Of a DNA stretch of 64,000 nt, positions 40,024 through 51,399 are shown piece after piece. The number at the start of each line of letters is the position of its first letter. The first letter of the stretch is position 1. A model generated the notes under the pieces. That model did no database searches. It was not told the origin of the DNA and saw nothing but the letters and a program-made list of their open reading frames with translations. The translations under genes were made by a program, and so were the position numbers. Source of the stretch: Prorocentrum cordatum (taxonomy: Eukaryota > Sar > Dinophyceae > Prorocentrales > Prorocentraceae); the NCBI GenBank assembly GCA_963575745.1, contig CAUYUJ010013925.1, forward strand, positions 349,945-413,944, written 5' to 3'.

Positions 40024-40884
40024 GTAAATAAGCACACACACACACACACACTTTCCAGGGTCCGCGACGATGTCTTGGATCGGCGCTGGGCCCCCATCCT
40101 GGCACGCGGAGGTCGCCAGGGGCGGCGCCAGAGGCACCGCCAGGGGGCCCAGACCAGATTCTCAAGAAATCCGCGCGGGCCCTCGAGAGTCTGTGCTCAC
40201 GCGTGGCGTTGGAAAGCTAGGAGTGCCGCATCGATCCCCGAACAGCACGCTGTCCTTATGCTGCTCCCATCGCACTCACGAGCCACATTCCAGAAGTAAT
40301 TCCAAGCACGCCGACGAGTATCGATACAGTGTCGAGCGAGCATCGCCTCCCAGGGCCCGACACGTGAAAATCCCCCGGTTCCGGTTATGAAGAACATCCT
40401 GGAGGCCTCGAGCGGCAACTTGAGACCCGATTTACGTCAGATCCACGTGAGATATACGCCGCGTCCGCGTCGGAGCACGTCGGAATTACGTCGGATTTAC
40501 GTCGGACTGACGCTGGAGCATCGCCGCGCGAACGTCGACACAGAGCTCACGGAGCTGACGTGTGGACTACACAATACAACTATTGCGCGCCGCGCGAGGC
40601 CTCCAGGATTTTTCCTCATACGTCTCGGTACTTTCTTGGTGCTCGAAATTGTTCCTGGTGGTCAAGGTCAAGGCTACAGTGGTATGGGACATCCTAACGC
40701 TATCACTATGAGGCGACCCCTCTGCGAGGGCCCCTTCTGCGCACGCTAGTTTGTCCCCGTGCCAGGGCATCGTCGGTGCACGCTGTCCTCAAGGTCAGGG
40801 ACCAGGTGTAGGAAGCAGGCCGACGGCGCCCCGTCGCACGCTATCTTTCCAACGCCAACTGTTCTGCAGTTGCTCTTCCTGGCG

Positions 40885-41077
40885 GCGAGTGAGGGGGGGA
40901 AGTGAGACGGAGAAGGCCTTCTCAGACGGCGGCGGGACTTCTCAGAAGCCCTCGCGCCTTCTGAGAAGTGTTTTTGTTGCTGATGTCGGCGAAGGCTTCG
41001 AAAACTTCTCGGAAGGCCCAGGGACTTCCGAGCCTTCTGAGAAGGCCCGCCCCTTCTCTCTTCCCCCCCTCGCTCGC
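40885..41077. repeat. CTTCTGAGAAG inverted-repeat element, copy C
   Basis: Same as 9830-10022 in copy A, with arms GCGAGTGAGG... and ...CTCGCTCGC. Confidence 0.75.
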
Positions 41078-41095
41078 GGCCGATCTTCCTCGAGC

Positions 41096-42399
41096 CTGGT
41101 GAGATGCTTCAAACCACCACACGTGTCGACGTCGACGCCCCCGACGTCTTTTGGGCAGCTATCGTCGCAGTCCACTGCCAATGAGTTGCCCCTTCCGTCG
41201 GCGGTGCAAGGCCCCGCCGACCAGTCCGTCACGTCGCAGTCCCTGATCGACGGCGTGGGCGAGACCGTGCTGTACCGCATCAGTGCGTTGCGCACGGTCC
41301 GAGTTCCACAGATGTTCGTGTAGAGGATCTCGCTCATGTGTGTCTTGCAGTCCGCCATCTTGATCTCGAAGGCACGCTCGATGTCCCGGTGCTGCTGCTG
41401 CTTCTCGCGCGTTGCTGACGTGATCGAATTGATCTCGGAGATGGCCTCGCCCAGCATCTCCGTGAACTTCATCTTGTTCCCCCTCAGCGTAGCAATCTGC
41501 TCGTTCATGTTTTCCTTCTCGCCCTCGTAGGCGTCGCGGTTCTGCTCCATGATGTACGTCAGCTCGTCTACCAGGTCCTTGAACTTGCCCCACTCCACCG
41601 CCATGAGGTCGTGAAGGTAGCCGCAATTGACGATGCCGTTGAGGCACTTCCTCGAGCTGCCCGTTGGTTGCTTGACCTTATGCGGCGGGGGCGCCTGATC
41701 GATCTGCAGCAGCGAGGGCGCCTGAGAGTCAGCGGTCTCCAGGACTTCCCGGAGCACCTTCTGCACCCGTGGCGATCGATTCAGCTTCGCCGCCAAGGAG
41801 GCGTTGCTCACCTCCACCTGGGTGCCGTTGTCCGTGAGGCAGATCGGAGACTGTGCGAAGGAGTACGTGTCATCTCCATAGGCGTTCGGGCACTTCGACA
41901 GCTGCAAGAGGGCGGTGAAGACATCCTGGTCGTCCTGGCGCAGCGCTAGCTCATATGCGTTCTTCTCGCGCGTCGACTGGAAGCTCCGCTTCAACGTATC
42001 CAGGGAGCCCTCCAAGCCGTTGATCCGAGTCTGCATGTCCGCGACGCCACCTTCGGCCTCGGCCTTCATGCGCTGTTTGTCGGCGAGGTCTGAGCCCAAG
42101 TGTTCTAAGTCTGTCACCACCTGGCTGAACACCATGCGGTTGCTCTCCTCGAACTCCTTGCAGTCGACCTCGATCTGGTCCAGCTGAAGCCATGCGTCGT
42201 ACATCATGTTGTTCAAATAGGCGCGGGCTTTCGCTAATGACACCTCGCTGAACTGGCCGCCCGCCTTCGCGTGCTCATCGCTTGCCATGTGTAGCAAGGA
42301 CGTCACATCCTTGGGCAGCTTGCCCTCCAGCAGTGGCAGCGCATCCCTGAGCTTCATCTTCTTGTGCAACGTCTTCGCAATGTGCCGGGTGGTGGTGTC
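41096..42399 (-). CDS. Array gene copy C, exon 2: coiled-coil region
   Basis: 1,304 nt, same borders and phase as A and B. The product has the same coiled-coil layout with a few changes (GVADMQ for GTADMQ, TGSSRK for TGGSRK, ALLQLSK for ALMQLSK). One extra G lies just outside the acceptor (ccccggggg). No stop or frameshift. Confidence 0.75.
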
Positions 42400-42954
42400 C
42401 TCCCCGGGGGTCTCCAAAGGGTCCCGCTGAGGCATCTGGAGGCTGCCAGTGGTCCCCAGATGCCTCCGAAGGCCCCCAGGGGCAAAACAAGGCCCATGAC
42501 TGCCGGAAACCTCGATCACCAGAACCCGATCCTCGGAGGGCGGGGAGAGAGGTGGTGGATCGGGGTGGCTGGAATCGACGTCGAACCAGATCGATTCAAT
42601 CGAGATGGCTCATATGGAAATTGGAGGGGAAGAAAAACGATGGCCACGACCAAGAAGGAACACAGAAAAACGTCGTTGTCGACCTTAGTCATCGTCCATC
42701 TTGTTCATCGCCGACTTGCGGATCATCCTCGTGAACCGGCGACGGGCGGTATGGCTCATGACCAAGATCGGCGTCAACAAGCTGGTCATGGTCATCATGC
42801 CTCTTCCCTGGAACGGTGGAAACCAACCACTACCGATACCGTAAAGTCTCGGGACCTATCCTGGGGTGCGTTCTGGCTAGAATTTCGAGGAGAATCCAGC
42901 CATGGTGACGAAGGATCTCCAGGACGAGCAGCGGTATCGGTACCTTTCCCTCCT
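42400..42954 (-). other. Intron 1 of copy C, with a possible retrotransposon deletion scar
   Basis: At 42838-42852 the sequence is ACCGTAAAGTCTCGGG, where copy B has ACCGTTACTCTCGGG. TAAAGTCTCGGG is exactly what the right LTR end plus target duplication reads in copy A (27717-27728). A deletion that left four or five LTR bases would explain this. Confidence 0.55.
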
Positions 42955-43146
42955 CTGGCGAGCGGTGTCCTTTCTCGCCAGCATGCCCTGCACCATGTAG
43001 CCCACCCTCGCGCGCAGGGTGGCCGCCGTCACGGCTCGCTCCGACTCGCTGGCCTCGCTGGATCGCAGGAGGGCAGCGCGCCCCGGGGCACAGAGGCCGA
43101 GGGCAAGGGCGAGTCCCAACGTGTGCACCATCGCTGCCGTGCGCAT
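42955..43146 (-). CDS. Array gene copy C, exon 1: signal peptide
   Basis: Same 64-codon exon as in copies A and B (ATG 43144-43146). It shares with A the two extra bases after the last Gln codon. Confidence 0.6.
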
Positions 43147-44815
43147 TCGTTGGAGAACGACGACAGCCAGAACAGACGGACACCTGCGAGGGCCGGGCCG
43201 AACCTCGGCACCAGATCGGTGCACACGCATCCCTGGCCCAGCCAGGAAGCGTGCACGCCGATCGCGGGCCCGGGTGAGCCTGGCATGGGCCGCTGCCGGT
43301 GTATGGCTGTCGCTGTCGTCGTCCGATGGCGGGTTTGGTCTGCTTCGTTGGTCTGAACTGGGGCAAGTGCTCGTCCAGCGCCGCGGTCGTACCGGGGCGC
43401 TCTGCTTGAGCCACCGACGCGCAAGAAGGAGGCGCCGTCGGAAGCGCGAGACGCAGGCCAGATCAGCGAGGGCGAGGGAGGTGAGGAAGCTGCGTTTGCT
43501 GGGGACGGGTTATGACCCTCCGCGGGGTTCCTGCCCCCACCCCCCAATTGCGCAGAAGCAGAGGGGACGCACGAACGCCCAGATGGAAAAGACACGGCTA
43601 CCTGAGAGAAAAGTGACCGAACAAGAACGGGAGGCGCCGCTGCTGTCCAATCTGCCTGCAAAAACGGAGAGAGGACCACAACGAGGCGGAGGAGGAGGAC
43701 AGAACAAAGGACGAGGGGAGCGCGACGAGGGAGAGGACTACGTACGAGGAGGAAGACAAGCACAAGGACGAGGAAGAGGGCGAGGAGAACGAGCACGATA
43801 AGGAGGAGGAGGAGGAGGAGGAGGAGGAGGACACGATCAACGAGGACGGCTAGACGGACGGCAGCGCGAAGACGAGGAGGACAGCGTGGATGAGGAGGGG
43901 CAGAGCGGGGAGAACGAAGAGCACGACGGGACCACAAAGAGGTAGCGCAAAGGGGGTGTTGCCTTCTGAGAAAGCGGAAGGGCCTCTGGGAAAGCAGTGG
44001 GGGGCCTTCTCAGCAGGCCCCGGAGGCCTCTGCGAAAAACTTACGGATCGTATCAGAAACCGGGGGGGGCATCCTCCTACTTCTCCTCCTCCTCCTCCTC
44101 CTCCTCCTCCTCCTCCTCCTCCTCCTCCTCCTCCTCCTCCTCCTTCTCAGAAGCCCCCCTGCCTAAGAGCCCCACCGCCATCTCAGAAGCCCGCCCCCCA
44201 CGCCAGCCCGCTGAGGGCACCAACCAGCACGTCGGCGCAACGCGAACCTGCCACGTGAGCGCCGCAATCGTCTACGCCGGCGACTGCCTCGGTGGAGCCC
44301 CTGGGGCCCCCTGGGCCTCGCAAAGGGCTCTCTGGAAGCCCCGGGGGGCTTCCTCGGAAATTCAGGGGGCACCATGGGCCAGGGGCACTTCTAGCAGCAC
44401 CCGAGATGCAGGTGGAGGCGCGCTCGTCGAAGACCCACGCGCCGCCTGTGGAGAGCCGAGGGCCCTGCCCCCCCGGCGCCACAAACGCCTCGTCGGCCAG
44501 CGCCCGCAGGGCGACCATGTCCACGTCGTGAGGCGGGGCAGCCGCGGGAGCGGGAGTAGCCGCGCCCCCAGCGCGCCGACGGGCGGCGCCCGGCGCGCGG
44601 CCCATCGAGCTCTCCTCTTTCCTCATCCTTCCTCCTCCTTCCTCCTTCCTCCTCCTTTCTCCTTCCTCCTCCCTCCTCCTTTTTCCTTCCTCCTTCCTCC
44701 TTCCTCCTACCTCCTCCCTCCTCCGTCCTCCTTCCTCCTTTGTCCTCCCTGCTCCCTCCTTCCTCCTTGCCTCCGCATCCTTTGCCGCAGCAGCGATCAT
44801 GACCAATCCCGTTCG
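43147..44815 (-). other. Upstream spacer of copy C; end of the tandem array
   Basis: The spacer parts seen in A/B and B/C recur (GA-rich tract, CTTCTGAGAA, CTC microsatellite 44076-44150, exon-like segment, TTCCTCC tract 44620-44775), but homology stops near 44780. No further gene copy follows, so this is the 5' end of the array within the window. Confidence 0.5.
44401..44445 (-). pseudogene. Exon-like segment (GGAWV type), upstream of copy C
   Basis: 45 nt with the same borders. It encodes GGAWVFDERASTCIS (one change from the other two). The preceding neighbour sequence matches the A/B spacer again (block with LADEAFVAP, where A/B has LADEASVAP). Confidence 0.45.
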
Positions 44816-44819
44816 ATGA

Positions 44820-46217
44820 GCGAGTGGCCGAGGACGTATATAATATAATATAATGATAAGTGCGGGAAGCTAAGGCCGTCACCATTCCGCAGCCCCAGCG
44901 AGGGGCCAAGGGGTGCAAAAGTCCACCCCCCGAGGCCAAGGCAGCTTCCGACGACGGAGCAAGGCGAGCTGCCGTGGCTTGGGGTGCTGACAGGCGGCCT
45001 GCAAAGCAGGAGGGGCTCTGTTGCCCTGCATATAGCTTCCGCACGTGTTACAAAACAACACTGGAGAATTATGCTCGAGGGTACGTGCACCGAACCAATT
45101 ATGAGTGCGGGCCAGCGGGGAACTAAGCAAGGCCTCCATGGAGGGGGGAAAGGCCCCACAAGGCCCGACGGCCCTCTCAGGCCTCCGAAATCTCTTGGCA
45201 CATCGCACGCACCTCCAAAAAGTGCCATCCCAGGTGAGACAGTGCCGCCGAGCTTCCGCAGGGGGGCGGGGAGATTTGGGGATACGGTCCAGCTCCCCAA
45301 ACAGCTCTCGCGCCTTGGGCCACAAGGCCAGCATACGGGCCGTTGCCCAGACAATGGCTTTCAACGCGCCACGGGCCGCATCGGTCCGTTCTAAATCGGT
45401 TGGATCTAGCGCACTTCTGGAGGCCCCTCGTTGTGCTAACCAGTCCGCCCATTTATTGCCTCTAATTAAGACTCGTTCGGCCTCACTCTCAGCTGCGTCC
45501 TCCGACTTGTGGGCTTTGACCTTACTGACCGAGTGCTTCACGGGAATCGACCTGACGTACCGCCAGTGCTCGCCCATCACCGATCTGCCATCCCACGAGG
45601 AGCGCTTTCCTTTGCCTTTTTTTTTATCAGGGCCGCACAGCCAGCCATGATTTCAAAGTGCTGGTCGGAATTCCACTCCGCAATGTTGAGTGCCGTGAGA
45701 AACCCATGATGTTCGCCCATGGAGGCAGTCTGCTCATAATGTCCATACCCAGGGACACCCCCAAAAACACCTTTGATCAGTTGGCCCTCGGGGTCGATTT
45801 CCGCCACACCGAAGCCCGCTCGGGCCATGATATCACAGGTGGGGTGCAAGCACGAACCATCGATGAACAGCCTGTCGGTACCAGAAAACTTGAAGGGCTC
45901 ACAGGGCTTGCACTCACTGTCCACATACTGCGGGTGCTCTTCCTTGGGTGGCACCGCCTCGGCAGGCGGTCTCGGCGCCCAAAGCTTGTTAAAAAGAAGC
46001 GAATTGTCCCCGGCCTCCAAACCGAGCGCTATCTCTTCAGGTTCCAAAATCTCAGCTCTCTGGGCCGCATAGTGAGGGCACCTCCACACTCGATGCCACA
46101 CCGTATCTCGCATACGACAATAAAGGCAGAGCGGGTCCAACTTGAATCCCCAAGAGTGCAACTTAGAGGCCGTGGGGTACGCATTAGTGAAAACTAACCT
46201 GACGATTTCCGCATCCT
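44820..46217 (-). pseudogene. 5'-truncated LINE fragment with RNase H (fragment 1)
   Basis: Two frames, 45577-46217 and 44879-45580, form one protein interrupted at a T9 run (45617-45625). It starts with the Cys/His segment found after LINE reverse transcriptases (PLCLYCRMRDTVWHRVWRCP). An RNase H domain follows (DRLFIDGSC with Asp, SMGEHHGFL with Glu, RGNKWADWLAQRG with Asp), then a tail with FWRCVRCAK and LFCNTCGSYM pairs that look zinc-binding. The same RNase H-zinc layout is seen at 54393-55935. The 5' end is fused to a GAG microsatellite, so reverse transcriptase is missing. It cannot be functional as it stands. Confidence 0.7.
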
Positions 46218-46325
46218 CCTCCTCCTCCTCCTCCTCCTCATCCTCCTCCTCCTCCTCCTTTTCCTCCTCCTCCTCCTCCTCCTCCTCCTCGTCCTCCTCC
46301 TTCACCTCCTCCTCTCCTCCCTCTC
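46218..46325. repeat. (CTC)n/(GAG)n microsatellite at the LINE fragment 1 junction
   Basis: CTC/TCC units with a few CAT and TTC interruptions. On the minus strand it reads as poly-Glu in frame with the LINE fragment, which is why the open frame extends to 46305. Confidence 0.9.
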
Positions 46326-46439
46326 CTCCTCATCCTCCATTACTGTTCCTGATAACTAACTTCCCCCTGTCGCACCCCGAAGCCAGATGTTAGGGCGGGC
46401 CCGGCGTTTAGCCTGAGACTTCTTCACCATTTACGACTC

Positions 46440-46745
46440 CGAAATGTTCAAAATGTGTCTCTCGCCTGAGCGCCACGCATCTTCGTTTTCAACATTTGCA
46501 GGAGTTTCACGGATTGAAGGCGGGTGGTTTCCAAAATGTGGCCCTCGCATGAGCGCGGCGCACATTCGTTTTATAAATTGCAAGCGCTTCACGGATTGAG
46601 GGCGGGTGGTTTTCAAAATGTGGCTCTCGCATGAGCTCGGCGCACGTTCGTTATAAAAATGCAAGATCTTCACGGACTGAGGCCCGGTCGTTTTCACAAT
46701 GTGGCTCGCGCCTTAGCGCCGCGCGCACTCGTTTTTTACTTATAA
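46440..46745. repeat. ~82-bp degenerate satellite, block 1 (about 4 units)
   Basis: The unit contains 'caaaatgtggctctcgc' (46450, 46533, 46615 and near 46697), 'agcgcggcgcac' and 'cacggattgagggcgg'. A second block is at 47215-47480, and a single decayed unit is near 49278. Confidence 0.8.
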
Positions 46746-46759
46746 ACAGTTTACTCAGA

Positions 46760-47095
46760 TTCCCATGATCAGCGTACCAGCAATGAGGTTTTTGGAAGGA
46801 TTCAAGATTATGCGGGTGCCACAATTCCGTTGATTCGCGGTGCCGAAATCCCAGGAATGGCGTACTGGCAAGATTCAGGATCTTCAAGACGCAACAGGCA
46901 GGTTGATCCGTGGGGTTGGAATCCCAAGAACAATGTTTTGGCATGCTTCAGGGTCTTCAAATGTTCGTCTTCCAACAGGCACTTCCCTCAATGGAAACGA
47001 ACCGTTGTATGGGGCCTATGAAAAGGAAGCTCGGAGGGAGGGTTTATTCCAACATCGTTGATGACTCTTGGGTTTACACTGGTCCTGCGTTCCTC
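46760..47095. repeat. ~330-bp direct repeat, copy 1
   Basis: From 'atcagcgtaccag' to 'ctggtcct', this block recurs at 47490-47820, 725 bp away. Both copies follow an 82-bp satellite block and both end in a CTC tract, so the whole composite was duplicated. No coding pattern is conserved between the copies. Confidence 0.8.
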
Positions 47096-47214
47096 CTCCT
47101 CCTCCTGCCCCTGCTCCTGCTCCTCCTCCTCTCCCATTCCTCTTCCTTATAATCAGCTTCTTCCTGTCGCACCCCGAAGCCAATTTTTTGGACCCTTCCG
47201 CACCATTTATGATT

Positions 47215-47480
47215 CAGGTGCTAAAAATTGGCAGCCGCTTCGCAGATGGAGGGCGGGTCGTTTTCAAAATGTGGCTCTCGCCTTAGCGCCGCGAACATTC
47301 GTTCCAGCAACTTGCAAGGAGCCTCGCGGAATGAGGGCGGCTCTTTTTCAAAATGTGGCTCTCGCCTAAGCGCGGCGCACAATTGTTCCAACACATTGCA
47401 AGAGTCTTACGGATTAAGGGCGGTTCCTTTTAAAAATGTGGCTCTCGCCTCAGCGCCGCGCACATGCGTTTGAAAACAAA
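47215..47480. repeat. ~83-bp degenerate satellite, block 2 (3 units)
   Basis: Same unit as 46440-46745 ('aaaatgtggctctcgcct' near 47263, 47348 and 47433). Confidence 0.8.
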
Positions 47481-47489
47481 CGCGAACTT

Positions 47490-47820
47490 CCATCATCAGC
47501 GTACCAGAGATGTTGTTTTGAAAGGATTGAAGATTATGCGGGTGAAACAATTACGTTCAATCGCTGCGTGAGGTCCCGGGAATGGCGTACTGGCACGATT
47601 CAGGATTGTCAAGACGCAGCAGTCAGGTTGATTCATGGCGTTGGAATCCCAAGAATGATGTTTCGGCATGCTTCAGGGTCTTCAAAAGGTTGTCTTCCAT
47701 CGAAGCACTTCCCTCAGTGGAAGTGAGCCGTTGTAAGGGCCTATGAAGAGGGCGCTTGGAGGAAGGGTGTATTCCGACATCGTTGATGACTCTCTTGGGC
47801 CTACACTGGTCCTTCGCCTC
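47490..47820. repeat. ~330-bp direct repeat, copy 2
   Basis: Second copy of 46760-47095, with substitutions and small indels, followed by a CTC tract (47818-47850). Confidence 0.8.
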
Positions 47821-47850
47821 CTCCTCCTCCTCCTCCTCATCCTCCTCCTC

Positions 47851-48608
47851 GGATCGGATCGGACATAGGCGGACGGTTGAAGCATGTATGGAGAGAGCAA
47901 AAGAAAGAGGGCCCGCTGGGTGAAGAACGAGCAGCAGCATCGGCAAACAGCGAGTGCGGACAACCGAACTGTAGCGCCAACGGCGCGGCCACGCACATGG
48001 CCTGAACACAGGGTACCATCATTAAGCTGACGAGACTATACCAAAGGAACAGGACATATATAGAGAGAGAGGAAAAGGAACAAGAAGAGACCTTCCCCAC
48101 AACGGTAGGTGGGCTACTGCCTTAGGCGCTGATTGCACCAAAAATAGGTCACAATCTGCTCTGCTGGTACTGCCGAGATGGCGGCGCGCCATGCGGCACC
48201 CTTAGGTACCGTTTCCGTTCCCAACAGAGCCCTTCACCGACCTAAGGCTGGTGTAGACAGACCGCCAGTTCTGCAACTTAAGAGGACAACAACAACAACA
48301 ACAACAACAACAATCATTTTACCCGAACGCTCAGTGTTCTCCCCAGTGCCAGGGTTTTCATGCGACGCCAGCCAATACCCCCACTTCGTGGGGGGGCAAT
48401 GCAAGCTCTACCAAACATCCACACGACTCTCGGGAACCACCCACACCCAGCTTCCCGCCCTATGACGTCAGGACACTTCACTTCGTGGCGCGCGGACGAT
48501 CGTGGATACTACACTGGCGTGGAGTACACACCCGCAGAGGTTGATCACTTGTTTGGGCCCCGCATGTGCCCCGCATGGTGCATTTGTTGCGTATGACATA
48601 CATAGTAC

Positions 48609-48642
<34 letters not shown>

Positions 48643-49361
48643 AGACAGAGAGCCAGTGGAGAGAGAGATAGAAAGAGATTCGTCACATGTGTTAAAGATT
48701 CATGAAGAGCCCGCGGGTGGATTTTGATATTTTTCGGATGAGAAAGTCTTGCGTTTGCATATGTTTTCGGAACATCGCATCTTGAAATTATTGAAATCAC
48801 ATTATGTTTGGCAGGATTTCGGCACGCGCGCGCGGCGGCCGCGCGCATGTGCACTTCGTGTCATTTTTTGCAAGGGATGGTGGCCCTCGTAGGCTCGCAA
48901 CCGTTGTTGCAGAAGGTCGAAGCACCTGAAAAGGTTCCTCGCAAAGGCCCTTTTAACAGAAATGTTTAAAATCTGGTGGGTTTCCTAGGAATCCGCAAGA
49001 GCGCGCGGAAGGACATTTTGACAATTTTTTCTGAGAAAACCATTGGGTTTTTGATGTTTTTATGTTAAAATCGTTACGAAACCTAAGGTTTTGGAAGGAT
49101 TTCGTCTTGCGCGCACGAATGTCCACTTTACCTTATTTTTTGCAAGGGATTCTTGCAATTTGATCAAGTAAAAACAAGAATTTTCATTTTCTATTGTTTT
49201 TTGCAAGGGAAAACGAGCGTCAACAAAAAACCGGATCCGGAGCTCATCCACTTTTCTGAAGCTTTCGCGAAAAAATGATGAAAATGTAGCTGCGGCCTAG
49301 GCGCGGCGCAGAGGTCGCGCACCAGGGGTCCCAACAATAATAATTCTTTAGAAGGAATAAT
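47851..49361. other. No supported gene; simple repeats
   Basis: It contains a CAA tract (48288-48313) followed by TCATTTTA and an AG tract (48607-48642). The rest is anonymous and A/T-richer from 48700. Short frames are not supported. Confidence 0.5.
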
Positions 49362-49365
49362 GTTC

Positions 49366-49430
<65 letters not shown>
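49362..49430. repeat. (CAA)n microsatellite
   Basis: About 22 uninterrupted CAA units, followed by TCATCTTA. Similar tracts at 48288-48313 (followed by TCATTTTA) and 51025-51092. Confidence 0.95.
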
Positions 49431-49431
<1 letters not shown>

Positions 49432-49677
49432 CATCTTAAGACTGTTCGCCCTTATCTGCTCGAGGGTCGAATAACGCGAATTTCCCAAACCCTCGATACC
49501 CGCCCTTTTCGTCTTCGATCGAACCCCTTTTGGGGGGTATACCTTTCTTCCCTGCAGGCCGGGCCCCGGCAAGCGGCGGGGCGGCCGCGGACCGTCGGCC
49601 TGGCCAGCGGCAGCGCTGATCGGCGGGGCGGCCGCGGACCGTCGACCCGACCCCAGGAGGGACGGACAGGGGACCGA

Positions 49678-49752
49678 CCACGACGACGACGACGACGACG
49701 ACGACGTCGACGACGACGGCAACGACGGCGACGGCGACGACGACGACGAGCG
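49678..49752. repeat. (CGA)n-rich tract
   Basis: CGACGACGA units with few interruptions, then GAGCGAGAGC words. No gene is visible from 49431 to 49790. Confidence 0.9.
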
Positions 49753-49794
49753 AAAGCGAGAGCGAGAGAGAACAACAGCAGAGCCACGAAGGAC

Positions 49795-50605
49795 ACGAAG
49801 TAGGCCACGAAGGGCGACAGCGGGGACACGAAGGGAATGCGTAAGGGGCCACGAAGAGCGCGAACGAGCGTGGACCACGAAAGGCAGATAATGCGGGGCC
49901 ACAGAAGGCAACGATGGGGCCACTGAGGGTAGCACCTGGGCCACGTAGGACAATGAGGGGGCCACAAACGGCGACAGCGGGGCAACGAAGGGCATGCACA
50001 TGGGGCCACAACGGGCGCGAACGAGCGGGGGCCACGAAGGGCATACGTATGCTGGGCCGCGGAGGGTACGGACGGGGCCACGAAGGGCAGCGAGGGGGCC
50101 ACGAAGGGCGACAGCGGGGCCACAAAGGGAATGCATATGGGGCCACCACGGGCGCGAACGAGCGGGGGCCACGAAGGGCATACGTATGCTGGGCCGCGGA
50201 GGGTACGGACGGGGCCACGAAGGGCAGGGAGGGGGCCACGAAGGGCGACAGCGGGGCCACAAAGGGAATGCATATGGGGCCACCACGGGCGCGAACGAGC
50301 GGGGGCCACGAAGGGCATACATATATGGGGCCACGAAACAAAGCGAGGGGGCCACGAAGGGCTGCAACGGGGCCACGAAGGGCAGCGAGGGGGCAACGAA
50401 GGGCTGCAACGGGGCCACGAAGGACTGCAATGGGGCCACGAAGGGCAGCGAGGGGGCCACGAAGGGCAACGAGGAGGCCACGAGGGGCTGCAACGGGGCC
50501 ACGAAACAAAGCGAGGGGGCCACGAAAGGCTGCAACGGGGCCACGAAACAAAGCGAGGGGGCCACGAAGGGCTGCAACGGGGCCACGAAGGGCAGCGAGA
50601 TCCCG
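49795..50605. repeat. GGCCACGAAGGGC minisatellite with a 137-bp higher-order unit
   Basis: The word 'gggccacgaaggg' recurs at irregular 15-24-bp steps over 800 bp. A longer unit containing 'gcatatggggccaccacggg' and 'gggccgcggagggtacggac' repeats at 137 bp (50125 and 50262). Frames are open on both strands (49914-50624 plus; 49348-50586 and 49436-50710 minus) because the unit lacks stops. Confidence 0.9.
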
Positions 50606-50900
50606 ATTCCTAGGTAATCTGTGAAGGAGTCCTAAGCGTGAGCGCGACTCCTGGGTGCCTGGGTGTCGGGAGCGCGGCGCTGGAGTAAATTGCCAGAAAT
50701 TCCAACGCAAGGGCGCTATTCTTCAGACAATTTGCAAGCAAGTCTCCAGCGAGAGCCCGATTCCAGAGCGCAGGAGGAGCGATTCCTGCAGAAAATGTGA
50801 GGAAGTCTCGGGCGGGAGCGGGGGTCCTGGCTAAATTGTGAGGAAGTCTCAGGCGGGATCCGTTGTTGTTGTAACCCGGGGGCCAGGGGGCCAGTTTGAG
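50606..50900. repeat. Degenerate ~58-bp repeat
   Basis: Words such as 'tgtgaggaagtctc', 'ggcgggagcg' and 'ttcctg' recur three or four times with high divergence. No gene is visible. Confidence 0.5.
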
Positions 50901-51024
50901 CAGGAAGACTTTCATTGACAAAAAACAAGGTGCGAGCCCCGGGGGGGCACTTCAATTGAAAAAACAATGTGCATAGGTGGGGGGGGGATCAACAATAATT
51001 ATTCTTCAAGAATGAGAGTTCATC

Positions 51025-51059
<35 letters not shown>

Positions 51060-51092
51060 CGACGACAACAACAACAACAACAACAACAACAA
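51025..51092. repeat. (CAA)n microsatellite
   Basis: CAA units interrupted by CGACGA. It is preceded by 'aataattattcttcaagaat', similar to the flank of the tract at 49362. Confidence 0.9.
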
Positions 51093-51399
51093 CCTCTAAG
51101 AGGAAGACGAGCCATGCTCATCACACCGCAGAAGCATGTCGTGGTCTGTGCAGCATGCAATCCATACCAATAGACTGTAGTAGATACGGGTCAAACGGTG
51201 AGGCAAATTTGCGGACACCTGGTGGGATCCGCCATGAGTCGTCGCATGGATCAATGTCTAGCTTCTGACGCAGTCCCCTCTCGTCGTGGCAAGGCCATCG
51301 CAATGGTGGCCTGTCAAGACCAAGACAAGGAGCGGAAGGGGGGTCCGTCATCGCTGACACGTGGAAAGGACGATTGGATTTGCTGGACCCGGGCAGCCG

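Larger units (their letters stand above)
39316..41095 (-). other. Intron 2 of copy C (GC-AG)
   Basis: Longest of the three (1,780 bp), because of an expanded microsatellite block 39702-40052 with a (TACA)n tract of about 120 bp. It also contains the duplicated GGCGACGG block (about 39545-39672) and the inverted-repeat element 40885-41077. Confidence 0.65.

Noticed and set aside
46218-46305. Poly-glutamate N terminus of the RNase H fragment
   Set aside because: GAG microsatellite read in frame; not part of a protein domain.
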